A program made the position numbers and the translations under genes. Below, piece after piece: positions 23,869 to 30,747 of a stretch of 30,747 bases of DNA; positions within the stretch are counted from its first letter, which is position 1; each line of letters starts with the position of its first letter. The notes below the pieces were generated by a model. The model did no database searches. It worked only from the letters and a program-made list of their open reading frames with translations, and was not told where the DNA came from. The stretch spans positions 1-30,747 of the forward strand of contig DLDC01000082.1 of the NCBI GenBank assembly GCA_002480935.1. The letters are read 5' to 3'. Source of the DNA: Prevotella sp. UBA7782 (GTDB lineage: Bacteria; Bacteroidota; Bacteroidia; Bacteroidales; Bacteroidaceae).

Positions 23869-26151
23869 ATGAAGAAGTTATTATTATATACCATTTGCCT
23901 CATGGCAATATGCACTGCGTTCTCCTGCTCTGACGATGATGACGATGTGACAGCAAACGGTCGGCTCTTCAGGACAATGTTCAGATGCGACAATAACACA
24001 GGCAAAGGAAGCGACGACCCCTACAACTGTACCGTCGTTGACCTTAATGACGTTCATCTCTATTGGTATGGCGTAGACGGCGCAGCAGGCTATCACATCA
24101 AGTGGGCCCTCGTACCAAGTGTGTCAGGTGGTGCTGAGGCTTGGGCCAATGCCGACACCACAGGCCTTATCATAGGCGATACCATCCTGCCGCCAGACCA
24201 GTTAGACTGTGTCATCAAGGACCTTAACTATCAGACTGACTATCGTTTCGCCATTCAGGTGCTGCACTCCATGGATCTCAACGATCCGCTCAACTCGGGG
24301 TGGTATGGCTATGGCAACGGTCGTCAGTGGGCAGAATACCTGGGCTTGCAGACTGCAGCACGTTATGAGGTGCCCTCTATTATTCAGGTGAGCAACATTA
24401 CCAAGACATCTTTCCGTGTCAATCTCAACCGTTCAACAAAGGGTTACACCGATGATCAGATGTCTGGTTTCCGCGAGCACTTCACCGTGCAGGGCGATCA
24501 CTTCAAAGTAGACTATCTCACCATCAAGGCCAGCAACTCATCGCTCAACGCCAATGTGCCTGAGAAGTATGTCCACTATAACCTCACAGATGAGGATTGG
24601 GCACGCGGCTATGTTGATGTAGAGGGACTCTCAGAGAACTCTGTTTACAACATCGACGTGTGGGATAAGGACATCCCCGTGGCTGTTGATGCTTGTTATA
24701 ACTCACTTATGAAGCGCACAAAGGGCGTCCCTGGGCCTCCTATTCTTATTAAGCATGTTGAAAGCACCACCGATACTATCGGCACAACCAATGTATATGA
24801 CATCTCATCATATCACTCTATGAAGCTCGATAACATCCTTAACGAATATTGTGCTTCTAATACATTGGCCGAAAACCAGCGCTTCTATCTGGAAGGTGGC
24901 AAGACTTATCACGTTTCCAGCAACGTTTCTCTCTATAAGGGTATCACTCTTGAAACCAATCCTGCCGACCTGGCTGCCGGTAAGGGCAAGGCTAAGCTGC
25001 TGCTCAGCGGTATGACACAAACAGGTAACGCTATCAACACCTGCAACTTCATGCTGGGTCGTACTCCTCAGGCAGGCGAGAATGCTTCTATTCCTTTGGA
25101 TATAGACACTGTTTGCTTCCGTAATCTGGATGTAGATGTGCCTTTGGCAAAGAACTACGGCCACTCTCAAGATGGCTCCGGGTATGGCGCATGCGGTAAC
25201 TACTTTATGAATATGTACTCCAACGGTATGGGTATTAACGTGAATTTGCTGGAATGGGACGGCTGTACCTTCAATGGTTTGATACGTGGATTCTTCCGTA
25301 TCCAAGGTGCAAACGACTTTAACATCCACCATTTGATATTAAAGAACTGCGAGTTCTACAACGATGGCTACTACAGCCAGAAGGGTACGGGCTATCAGTA
25401 TATCTATGCCGACCACAACGGAAAGCCCAAGAGCAACATCTTGGAGAAGGTGGAAATCTACAATAACACGTTCTATGACTCGCCTATGGGCTCAGTTGTA
25501 ACCGATGCCAACCGCAATCTAACATGGGATGCTTCAGTGCGTTGGAACATCAGCATCATCAACAACACGTTCATCAACTTCCAAACGCGCTCTGCAACAC
25601 CTCTTGTCAATCTGCGTTACATGCCGGGTGGATCTGTTCTTACCATCAAGAACAACTTCATAACAGTAACCAAGGATGAGGCGGATGAGAACCGCACGCT
25701 CTATTGCTCAGGCTCCGACATCAGGTCAATTCAGGGCGGTGATGGTTCAGGTAAGGTTACCTTCGACGTGGCTAACAACTGGTGCACCAACAACAACCTT
25801 ACATCAGGTTCAGCATTTACCAGCAATGCCTTCTCGTCAAAGAGCAACTCAATGGGTAAGTTCCGTGATTCAAGCATCTTCCCTAATGGGCTCGAAGAGC
25901 TGGATCTGCATGTAGACAACATCTCAGCCACCGAGCTGATGGTGTCGCCTAATCCTAAGCATCACATCGGAACGGCTGCCAACCATCTCGATCACCACTG
26001 CGACAACCTCAATGGACTCTATTTCCAGAATACGGCCAAGGTGCTCAACAGCAACATCTATAAGCTGGGCATCGGCGCAAGCAAGTGGAGAAGCAAGCTG
26101 GTATCGGCTGCCAAGCGCAACCGCGTGCCCTATTATCTGCGCAGAAGATAA
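23869..26151 (+). CDS. Surface lipoprotein with FN3-like and right-handed beta-helix domains (DUF4957/DUF5123-like)
   Basis: The 760-aa product has a lipobox ending FSC (C20), followed at once by SDDDDD, an acidic run of the kind that acts as surface-export signal in Bacteroidota lipoproteins. An FN3-like domain lies at about 55-150 (VHLYWYGVDGAAGYHIKWAL), and a second beta domain at about 165-285. A parallel beta-helix follows (about 310-640) with pectate-lyase-like repeats such as LEKVEIYNNTFYDSP, ISIINNTFINFQTRS and LTIKNNFITV, then a C-terminal region I cannot place. This resembles the DUF4957/DUF5123 proteins found as the third gene of pectin-type PULs. It may be a surface glycan-binding protein or a lyase; no catalytic residue set could be assigned by eye. 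It ends the operon, before a strong terminator. Confidence 0.8.
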   Translation: MKKLLLYTICLMAICTAFSCSDDDDDVTANGRLFRTMFRCDNNTGKGSDDPYNCTVVDLNDVHLYWYGVDGAAGYHIKWALVPSVSGGAEAWANADTTGLIIGDTILPPDQLDCVIKDLNYQTDYRFAIQVLHSMDLNDPLNSGWYGYGNGRQWAEYLGLQTAARYEVPSIIQVSNITKTSFRVNLNRSTKGYTDDQMSGFREHFTVQGDHFKVDYLTIKASNSSLNANVPEKYVHYNLTDEDWARGYVDVEGLSENSVYNIDVWDKDIPVAVDACYNSLMKRTKGVPGPPILIKHVESTTDTIGTTNVYDISSYHSMKLDNILNEYCASNTLAENQRFYLEGGKTYHVSSNVSLYKGITLETNPADLAAGKGKAKLLLSGMTQTGNAINTCNFMLGRTPQAGENASIPLDIDTVCFRNLDVDVPLAKNYGHSQDGSGYGACGNYFMNMYSNGMGINVNLLEWDGCTFNGLIRGFFRIQGANDFNIHHLILKNCEFYNDGYYSQKGTGYQYIYADHNGKPKSNILEKVEIYNNTFYDSPMGSVVTDANRNLTWDASVRWNISIINNTFINFQTRSATPLVNLRYMPGGSVLTIKNNFITVTKDEADENRTLYCSGSDIRSIQGGDGSGKVTFDVANNWCTNNNLTSGSAFTSNAFSSKSNSMGKFRDSSIFPNGLEELDLHVDNISATELMVSPNPKHHIGTAANHLDHHCDNLNGLYFQNTAKVLNSNIYKLGIGASKWRSKLVSAAKRNRVPYYLRRR

Positions 26152-26189
26152 GGGCTGACATAAGCTATCATATCCTTATTATATAAGGT

Positions 26190-26223
26190 AAGGGGAGGCA
26201 GTTAGCGCTGCTTCCCCTTTTTC
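26190..26223 (+). terminator. Terminator of the SusC/SusD operon
   Basis: A 12-bp stem forms between 26190-26201 (AAGGGGAGGCAG) and 26208-26219 (CTGCTTCCCCTT) with one G-T pair, around a 6-nt loop, followed by TTTCTT-type sequence. It lies 38 bp beyond the last stop codon. Confidence 0.82.
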
Positions 26224-26275
26224 TTAGATGCGTTTTCTATCCTTTTGATATTCAATCCTTTATAGACGCCCTTCT

Positions 26276-26359
26276 AAAAACGGCCTTTTTAGCCTCCCAA
26301 ATAGGTACTTTCGGCTTGCCAAATAGGCCTTTTTGCAAGCCAAAACCCATATTTTCGCG
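26276..26359. repeat. Tandem array of ~22-bp A-tract/T-tract repeats (array 2)
   Basis: Units start near 26276, 26299, 26321 and 26342 with lengths 23, 22, 21 and a partial. The best unit reads AAATAGGCCTTTTTGCAAGC. The core (A-run, GGCC, T-run, GC) is the same as in the array at 15411-15506. The array lies between the SusC operon terminator and the promoter of the microprotein unit, whose -33 element is about 77 bp further on. Confidence 0.6.
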
Positions 26360-26435
26360 AAACAGACTGATACAAATCAATCGCTTTGATGTAAGACAAG
26401 AAAGGGTGAGATTATTGGTTATTCAGGTTAAAATA

Positions 26436-26467
26436 TTTGTTGTGTTCGCACACAATGCTTACCTTTG
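26436..26467 (+). promoter_or_regulatory. Bacteroides-type promoter of the microprotein unit
   Basis: TTTG at 26436-26439 and TACCTTTG at 26460-26467 are 20 nt apart, a full consensus match. Transcription would start near 26473, about 65 nt before the first microprotein start. Confidence 0.75.
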
Positions 26468-26537
26468 CAGTGCATTTAAGGAAATAAAGATTGTATAACA
26501 AAGCTCAAAGGGAGCTTAAAAAAAGGAGACAAAGATT

Positions 26538-26627
26538 ATGATGACATTATTAGTAGTATTAGCAGTAGCAGTAGTAGCAGGTGTACAATTGGTTAACAAC
26601 AACCACACCGCAGCCATGGGCAAGTAA
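26538..26627 (+). CDS. 29-aa single-helix membrane microprotein A
   Basis: The reading frame encodes MMTLLVVLAVAVVAGVQL and an 11-residue tail with three asparagines, ending AAMGK. The first 18 residues form one hydrophobic transmembrane-type helix. A strong Shine-Dalgarno sequence (AAAAGGAG, 26521-26528) lies 9 nt before the first of two consecutive ATGs; such sites are uncommon in Bacteroidota. Of its eight valines seven are encoded by GTA, and alanine and leucine are also largely A-ending in the helix, unlike the GTG/GCC/CTG-rich neighbours. Consensus promoter upstream and terminator downstream of its partner frame it as part of a real transcription unit. Function is unknown; subunits or modulators of membrane complexes are commonly this size. 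Confidence 0.65.
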   Translation: MMTLLVVLAVAVVAGVQLVNNNHTAAMGK

Positions 26628-26642
26628 GCCCGCGGCTTTTCT
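26626..26642 (+). terminator. Weak hairpin with T-run between the two microproteins
   Basis: AAGCC (26626-26630) and GGCTT (26634-26638) form a 5-bp stem with a 3-nt loop, beginning within the microprotein A stop codon and followed by TTCT. It could set the ratio of A to B by partial termination; the stem is short and the call is tentative. Confidence 0.3.
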
Positions 26643-26678
26643 ATTGGATTGAGATTAACAAGAAAGCGAGGAGAGAGC

Positions 26679-26768
26679 ATGGAATTGTTTATGATAGCCG
26701 CCATTATCACAGCGTTGTTCGTTATCGTATCATCGCTCACGATGGGTGGAATGCATGACAGATATTAA
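26679..26768 (+). CDS. 29-aa single-helix membrane microprotein B
   Basis: The frame encodes a protein starting MELFMIAAIITALFVIVSSL and ending GGMHDRY: one hydrophobic helix of about 18 residues and a short charged tail. It has a strong Shine-Dalgarno sequence (GAGGAG, 26668-26673) 5 nt before the ATG. It starts 51 bp after microprotein A, has the same length of 29 aa, and is followed 33 bp later by a strong terminator. It does not carry the C-terminal motif I would expect of KdpF or CydX. No function can be assigned; its pairing with A suggests the two act together. Confidence 0.65.
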   Translation: MELFMIAAIITALFVIVSSLTMGGMHDRY

Positions 26769-26801
26769 CGTTTGGGAGTCTTATTCTAAACATGATATAG
26801 G

Positions 26802-26839
26802 GGTCGGAGCACATGATGTGCTGCCGGCCTTTTCTTTTT
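26802..26839 (+). terminator. Terminator of the microprotein unit
   Basis: GGTCGG (26802-26807) pairs with CCGGCC (26824-26829), and inside it AGCACA (26808-26813) pairs with TGTGCT (26817-26822), with one bulged G and a TGA loop. A T-rich run (TTTTCTTTTT, 26830-26839) follows. Confidence 0.82.
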
Positions 26840-26866
26840 ACGTACCTACTTTTCGTCCTTTAGGTA

Positions 26867-26897
26867 TTGTGTATGTCGTAAACTTTCACTACATTTG
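26867..26897 (+). promoter_or_regulatory. Bacteroides-type promoter at the start of the substrate-binding-like gene
   Basis: TTG at 26867-26869 and TACATTTG at 26890-26897 are 20 nt apart. The expected start of transcription, 5-7 nt past the -7 element, falls at about 26902-26904, on the ATG at 26903, which predicts a leaderless mRNA. Confidence 0.75.
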
Positions 26898-26902
26898 CAG
26901 AT

Positions 26903-27760
26903 ATGAAACGATTACTCTCCGGCATATTGTTGCTGGCCGTGGGCATGATGTGTGCCTGTGTAGGTGGTTCCGGTCATAAGCAGACACTCTCCAAGGCTGA
27001 GAAAGACCGCCAGGCCCGCCTCGATTCGGCAGCTTTTAAGGTGGCTGTCATGCCCACCTTAGACTGTCTGCCCCTTTATCTCATGCACGACAGCAACTAT
27101 TATGACTCTGCCCAAGTGGATGTGAGGCTGCGCAGATTTACGGCCCACATGGATATAGACACGGCTCTTGTGGGCGGAAGTGTGCAGGCTGCCGCTACCG
27201 AACGGGTGCGTGTGGCCCGCCTCAGAATTCGTGTGGCCTTGCGCGAACTGGCTTCTACGCCTCTTGAGTGGGCGCTGATAACCAATCGCCGCGCCCGCAT
27301 CACAGAGCTGAGCCAGCTCAGCGACAAGATGGTGGCCATGACCCGCTTCTCTGCAACCGACGAGCTCACCGACCTGGCAGTGAAAAAGGGTAAGCCCAAG
27401 TATTACGTCTTCCATGTGCAGATAAACAGTGTTCCGCTCCGTCTGAGCATGTTGAAGACCAACGAAATGGATGCCATGTGGCTTCCGCAGCCCCAATGGA
27501 CCATGGCTCTACAGGCCGGTCATAAGCAACTCATGGACTCCGGCAAGGGCCATTACGGCGTCTTGGTGGTTCGCACGGCCGATGTGCCCGCCCGTCAGAA
27601 GCAGTTGCAAGCCTTTGTTGCCGGCTACAACAAGGCCTGTGACGCCATCAACGCACGGGGCGTGCGCCAGTATGCCGCGCTCATCAAGAAATATATGGGA
27701 GCCAACGACAAGGCTATAGACAAGTTACCTAATCTGAAATACAACCATGCCGAGTATTGA
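26903..27760 (+). CDS. Orphan ABC-type substrate-binding-like lipoprotein (NMT1/SsuA-like fold)
   Basis: The 285-aa product has a lipoprotein signal with candidate C19 (VGMMCAC) and GGSGHK after it. The mature part reads like a periplasmic binding protein: FKVAVMPTLDCLPLYLMHDS opens lobe 1, DTALVGGSVQAAATERVR would contribute ligand contacts, and LSDKMVAMTRFSATDELTDLAV and MLKTNEMDAMWLPQPQ belong to lobe 2. This is the order seen in NMT1/SsuA-type proteins. It is shorter than usual and no permease or ATPase gene is next to it. Its last 14 bp overlap the start of a cytoplasmic TPR gene. The ligand is unknown; it may serve a transporter encoded elsewhere or act as a sensor. Confidence 0.7.
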   Translation: MKRLLSGILLLAVGMMCACVGGSGHKQTLSKAEKDRQARLDSAAFKVAVMPTLDCLPLYLMHDSNYYDSAQVDVRLRRFTAHMDIDTALVGGSVQAAATERVRVARLRIRVALRELASTPLEWALITNRRARITELSQLSDKMVAMTRFSATDELTDLAVKKGKPKYYVFHVQINSVPLRLSMLKTNEMDAMWLPQPQWTMALQAGHKQLMDSGKGHYGVLVVRTADVPARQKQLQAFVAGYNKACDAINARGVRQYAALIKKYMGANDKAIDKLPNLKYNHAEY

Positions 27761-29957
27761 AAAGATATTAACCGATGCCATTCGTCAGCTCAACGCCGGC
27801 CGGCTGGGCGACGCCCTTCGCCTTTTGCGCCCCCTTTACGAGGGCCATCCGCAGCGCACGGGAGCTGCTGACGTGCTGTCGGTGGCCGAGGATTACGGGC
27901 TCATGCTGCAATACATGCGGCAAGGCTTTGCCGATCCCGGCCGCGAGAAGCTCTACAACAAGTTGCTAAGGCTTGCCTATAAGTCGGCCGCCGACCTGCT
28001 CATGAGTTGGCGTTGCAAGAATGTGTCCGTGTATGTAGAAGCCTTCCGCCGTGGCGACAGGCTCAATATGTCGCACGATTTTCTGAAGCAGGTGCTCGAA
28101 TCTTTCGTCTCTGACGAGGCACTTCTCTCCCTTGAGCCCCCTGAGAGGCAGCGTTCGCGCAGCCAGGAGCTATATGCCCGGCACACAGCCTTCATGGACA
28201 GGCTGTTCAACCAGCTCTTTGTGTCGTGCCAGTGGAGCTCCGAAGACGCCTCTTTCTATGCCTCGCTGCTGCTTTCGCCCACCCTTTCGATGAGTGATGC
28301 GCTGTTTATGGTGAGCGCCATCAGCCTCAATGCCATGAACATCTTCGACATCCGCAAGAGCGAAACCCTGATGAATGTGTATTTGGGAGCTCAGGATGCC
28401 AAGCTCAGAGAGCGCGCTCTGGTGGGCTGGGTGCTCTCATTGCGCGACGATTTTGCCCTTTTTGCCGAGCAGAAAGAGCAGGTAAGCCGGGTGTGCGCCG
28501 ACCCTGAGCGTTGCAGGGAGCTGTTGGGCCTGCAACAGCAATACTTTTTTTGCATGAATGTAGACAAAGACAGCCAGACCATCAAGGACGATATCATGCC
28601 CGGACTGATGCGCAATCAGACCCTCAGGTTCAACCGCTTCGGCGTGATAGAAGAGCGTGAGGACGACGAACTGGAGGATGTGTTGCACCCGGACGCGCAA
28701 GACAAGGCCACCGAAGAGGTTGAGAAACACGTAGAGCGCATGGCCGACATGCAGCGCAAAGGCTCCGACATCTTCTTCGGAGGCTTCTCTCAGATGAAAA
28801 GATTTCCCTTCTTCGACGCCATGGCCAACTGGCTTCTGCCCTTCACCCTCAATCATCCCGACCTCACCACGGTGAGAGAAAAGATAGAAAAGCTGCGGCT
28901 CACCACCTTGGTGCAGGCACAAGGCTCTTTCTGCGACTCCGATTTATATTCCTTCTCGTTTGCTGTAGGCCATATCATAGACCGCTTACCCAAGAACGTT
29001 ATAGAGGCTTTGTCAGCCCAAAGCGGCATGGCGCTCCGCCCTTCCGACGCTGAAATGTCGTCGCCGGCCTTTGTTCGCCGCCTCTATCTGCAAGATTTGT
29101 TGCGCTTCTTCCGTCTTTTCCGCTGGCGCGAGCAGCTGGTCAATCCCTTCAGCACCGGCAATAACGACCGGCTCACAGCGGGTGATGCCACCGGCGTGAG
29201 GGGCTTCTTCATGGCCGACAGCCTTTTCTGCCAGCCCCAGCTGCACGATCAGCGTGTGCAGATGTGCAGCTTTCTGTTCAAGCAAGGACGATGGTCGGCC
29301 CTGCAGGCTTTGCTTTCCACCTTCGACGACGCCGATGTCAGCGTGCTGCCTTATCGTGCACGTTATGCGCTGAAGAGCGGTAGGCTGGCCGATGCCGTTG
29401 CTTCCTACCGCCGTTATGTGCAACTACGTCCTGACAGCAAGGCTGCTTTGGGCGGACTGGCCAAGGCTCTGATGCTTACAGGCAATTATGCCGAGGCCGA
29501 GAAACGCTACGACGCGTTGAGCATGATGACGCCCGACAGCATTGTTTACGACCTTGATAGATGCATGTGCCTGCTGAGGCTCAATCGACACGATGAGGCT
29601 CTGCAGCTGGCATATAAGCTTGATTATGAGCATCCTGACAACAAAAACGTGCTCAGACTGCTGGCTTGGTCATTGCTCTGTACCGAGAAAGTGGAGCGCG
29701 CAACAACTATATACCAGCGCCTGATGGCCGATGAGCCCAACGCCGAAGACTGTCTCAACGCCGGCTACTGCCTGTGGGTGGGCGGGCAAATGGCTCAGGC
29801 CATTGATGCTTTTAAGGCCTATTGCGCGCGTAAGAGCGGCAAGAAGCCTGCTCAGGCACTGCAAGAAGCCTTTCAGGCCGACCAAGCTTTGCTGGAGAAA
29901 TATGGCAAGGTGAAGGTAGAGCGGCTGCTGATGATAGAGCTGGTGACTGTGCCCTAG
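27747..29957 (+). CDS. Large cytoplasmic tetratricopeptide-repeat protein
   Basis: The 736-aa protein has no signal peptide or transmembrane helix. It starts with a TPR-like helix pair (IEKILTDAIRQLNAGRLGDA, LRLLRPLYEGHP). A long helical middle region (about residues 60-500) includes an acidic stretch (about 305-330; EEREDDELEDVLHPDAQD). Clear TPRs occupy about 525-705: RYALKSGRLADAVASYRRYV, LGGLAKALMLTGNYAEAEKR, CLLRLNRHDEALQLAYKLD, LNAGYCLWVGGQMAQAIDAF. It overlaps the preceding lipoprotein gene by 14 bp and is followed after 57 bp by a helicase gene, so the three are probably one operon. The fold suggests a protein-protein scaffold; partners are unknown. Confidence 0.8.
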   Translation: MPSIEKILTDAIRQLNAGRLGDALRLLRPLYEGHPQRTGAADVLSVAEDYGLMLQYMRQGFADPGREKLYNKLLRLAYKSAADLLMSWRCKNVSVYVEAFRRGDRLNMSHDFLKQVLESFVSDEALLSLEPPERQRSRSQELYARHTAFMDRLFNQLFVSCQWSSEDASFYASLLLSPTLSMSDALFMVSAISLNAMNIFDIRKSETLMNVYLGAQDAKLRERALVGWVLSLRDDFALFAEQKEQVSRVCADPERCRELLGLQQQYFFCMNVDKDSQTIKDDIMPGLMRNQTLRFNRFGVIEEREDDELEDVLHPDAQDKATEEVEKHVERMADMQRKGSDIFFGGFSQMKRFPFFDAMANWLLPFTLNHPDLTTVREKIEKLRLTTLVQAQGSFCDSDLYSFSFAVGHIIDRLPKNVIEALSAQSGMALRPSDAEMSSPAFVRRLYLQDLLRFFRLFRWREQLVNPFSTGNNDRLTAGDATGVRGFFMADSLFCQPQLHDQRVQMCSFLFKQGRWSALQALLSTFDDADVSVLPYRARYALKSGRLADAVASYRRYVQLRPDSKAALGGLAKALMLTGNYAEAEKRYDALSMMTPDSIVYDLDRCMCLLRLNRHDEALQLAYKLDYEHPDNKNVLRLLAWSLLCTEKVERATTIYQRLMADEPNAEDCLNAGYCLWVGGQMAQAIDAFKAYCARKSGKKPAQALQEAFQADQALLEKYGKVKVERLLMIELVTVP

Positions 29958-30014
29958 GCTCTCAGACAGTAGTGAGCACCCCAACAGAATGCCATAACCC
30001 TTAAATCATCGTAC

Positions 30015-30747
30015 ATGAGCAACACCTCTTTTCAATTCGTTCCCGACAGTAGTCAGCAGGCTGTGATAGATGCCCAAGGTGGCTATCATCTGGTGCTGGC
30101 ACCCCCCGGATGCGGCAAAACGGGCATCCTGGCCGAGCGTATCAGCCGTGCCCACGCCATGGGAGTGCCTTACGACGACATGTTATGCCTTACCTTCACC
30201 AACAGAGCGTCGCGTGAAATGACCGAACGCATTGCCTTGAAGATGCAAGGACAGGCACCTGAGGGGCTCATGGTGGGCAATGTGCACCGCTTTTGCTCAA
30301 AGTTTCTCTTTGAGAAGGGCCATATAGAGGCCGACTCGTCTATCATTGACGATGATGAAGCCATATCCATACTCTCCGATTTCATGGCTGAGGACGACGA
30401 AGCCGTGAAGAACGACTTCAACAGGCTGCATGGTTATCAGCAAATCATACACTTCTCGCATCTCATCATGCAGATAGCGTGCCGTCACGGCGTGGGCATG
30501 CTCATGCATCCCGACTCCTTTACCAAGGAAGACCGTGAGGCTTTCAGCGAGCTATGCAAGCTGCGCGGATTGCATTTTGGGCTCGACGCGCTGCTGAAAG
30601 TGTACCGGCACATACCTGATTACATAGACGATGCCACCGACTTAGGGCTGAAGGGCATCACGGGACGCCACTTGCACTCGTTGCTTTGGAAGATATTTTA
30701 TGCCGCTAAGTATGAAGGTTACAAGCGCGAAAACGATATGCTCGACT
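30015..30747 (+). CDS. UvrD/PcrA-type superfamily 1 helicase (N-terminal part, runs off window)
   Basis: 244 codons are visible, open to the right edge. The Q-motif-like start (FQFVPDSSQQAVID) is followed by Walker A, LAPPGCGKT, then motif Ia, LTFTNRASREMTERI, and VGNVHRFCSKFLFE, which matches the 'T.H.FC' segment of UvrD helicases. The part after residue 110 corresponds to the 1B insertion. Superfamily 1A helicases unwind DNA 3' to 5' in repair or restart. A second start option was not found; ATG 30015 follows the TPR stop by 57 bp. The C-terminal motifs, and any fused nuclease domain, lie outside the window. Confidence 0.9.
   Translation, partial: MSNTSFQFVPDSSQQAVIDAQGGYHLVLAPPGCGKTGILAERISRAHAMGVPYDDMLCLTFTNRASREMTERIALKMQGQAPEGLMVGNVHRFCSKFLFEKGHIEADSSIIDDDEAISILSDFMAEDDEAVKNDFNRLHGYQQIIHFSHLIMQIACRHGVGMLMHPDSFTKEDREAFSELCKLRGLHFGLDALLKVYRHIPDYIDDATDLGLKGITGRHLHSLLWKIFYAAKYEGYKRENDMLD

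Noticed and set aside
26746..26979. A 77-codon frame overlapping the end of microprotein B and the start of the substrate-binding-like gene.
   Set aside because: It crosses a strong terminator and a consensus promoter and is out of frame with both supported genes.

Overview
The window looks like chromosomal DNA from a member of the Bacteroidota, most likely Prevotellaceae (Prevotella or a close relative). The grounds are a SusC/SusD pair, secreted proteins with short C-terminal type IX secretion (T9SS) sorting tails, a membrane-anchored TPR/AraC regulator, an Omp28-family protein, and repeated promoters of the Bacteroides form (TTTG or TTG, 19-21 nt, then TAnnTTTG). No rRNA, tRNA, CRISPR array, integrase or intact IS was seen. 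Species cannot be fixed from sequence reading alone.

Layout. 1-728 (-): the N-terminal part of an FkbH-like HAD-IIIC protein, cut by the window edge. 883-1567: about 690 bp without a gene, holding two REP-like palindromes. 1568-1945 (+): L-rhamnose mutarotase family. 1946-2686 (-): an orphan half of a type I restriction specificity subunit, wedged between intact genes. 2700-4232 (-): TPR/TM/AraC regulator, divergent from a three-gene block (4478-13774, +) encoding a 1557-aa secreted adhesin-like protein, an M6 metalloprotease and an Omp28/thioredoxin-fold protein, all with T9SS-type tails. 13916-15219 (-): an ECF sigma factor with two small membrane proteins. 15556-18077 (-): mutY and a PafA-like alkaline phosphatase overlapping by 4 bp. 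18473-26151 (+): a SusC / SusD / beta-helix surface lipoprotein operon (a polysaccharide utilisation locus core without enzymes in view). 26538-26768 (+): two tandem 29-aa membrane microproteins with their own promoter, strong Shine-Dalgarno sites and terminator. 26903 to the end (+): an orphan substrate-binding-like lipoprotein, a large cytoplasmic TPR protein and the N-terminal part of a UvrD-type helicase.

How it fits together. Most of the window deals with the cell surface: glycan uptake (SusC/D and the third lipoprotein), secreted proteolysis and adhesion, phosphate scavenging, and envelope-linked regulation (ECF operon, TPR-AraC). The less ordinary items are the tandem microprotein transcription unit, two arrays of about 22-bp A-tract repeats predicted to be curved DNA, the half-hsdS, the REP-like pair with 5' GTAG, and several genes whose promoter sits so close to the start codon that leaderless or near-leaderless mRNA is expected.
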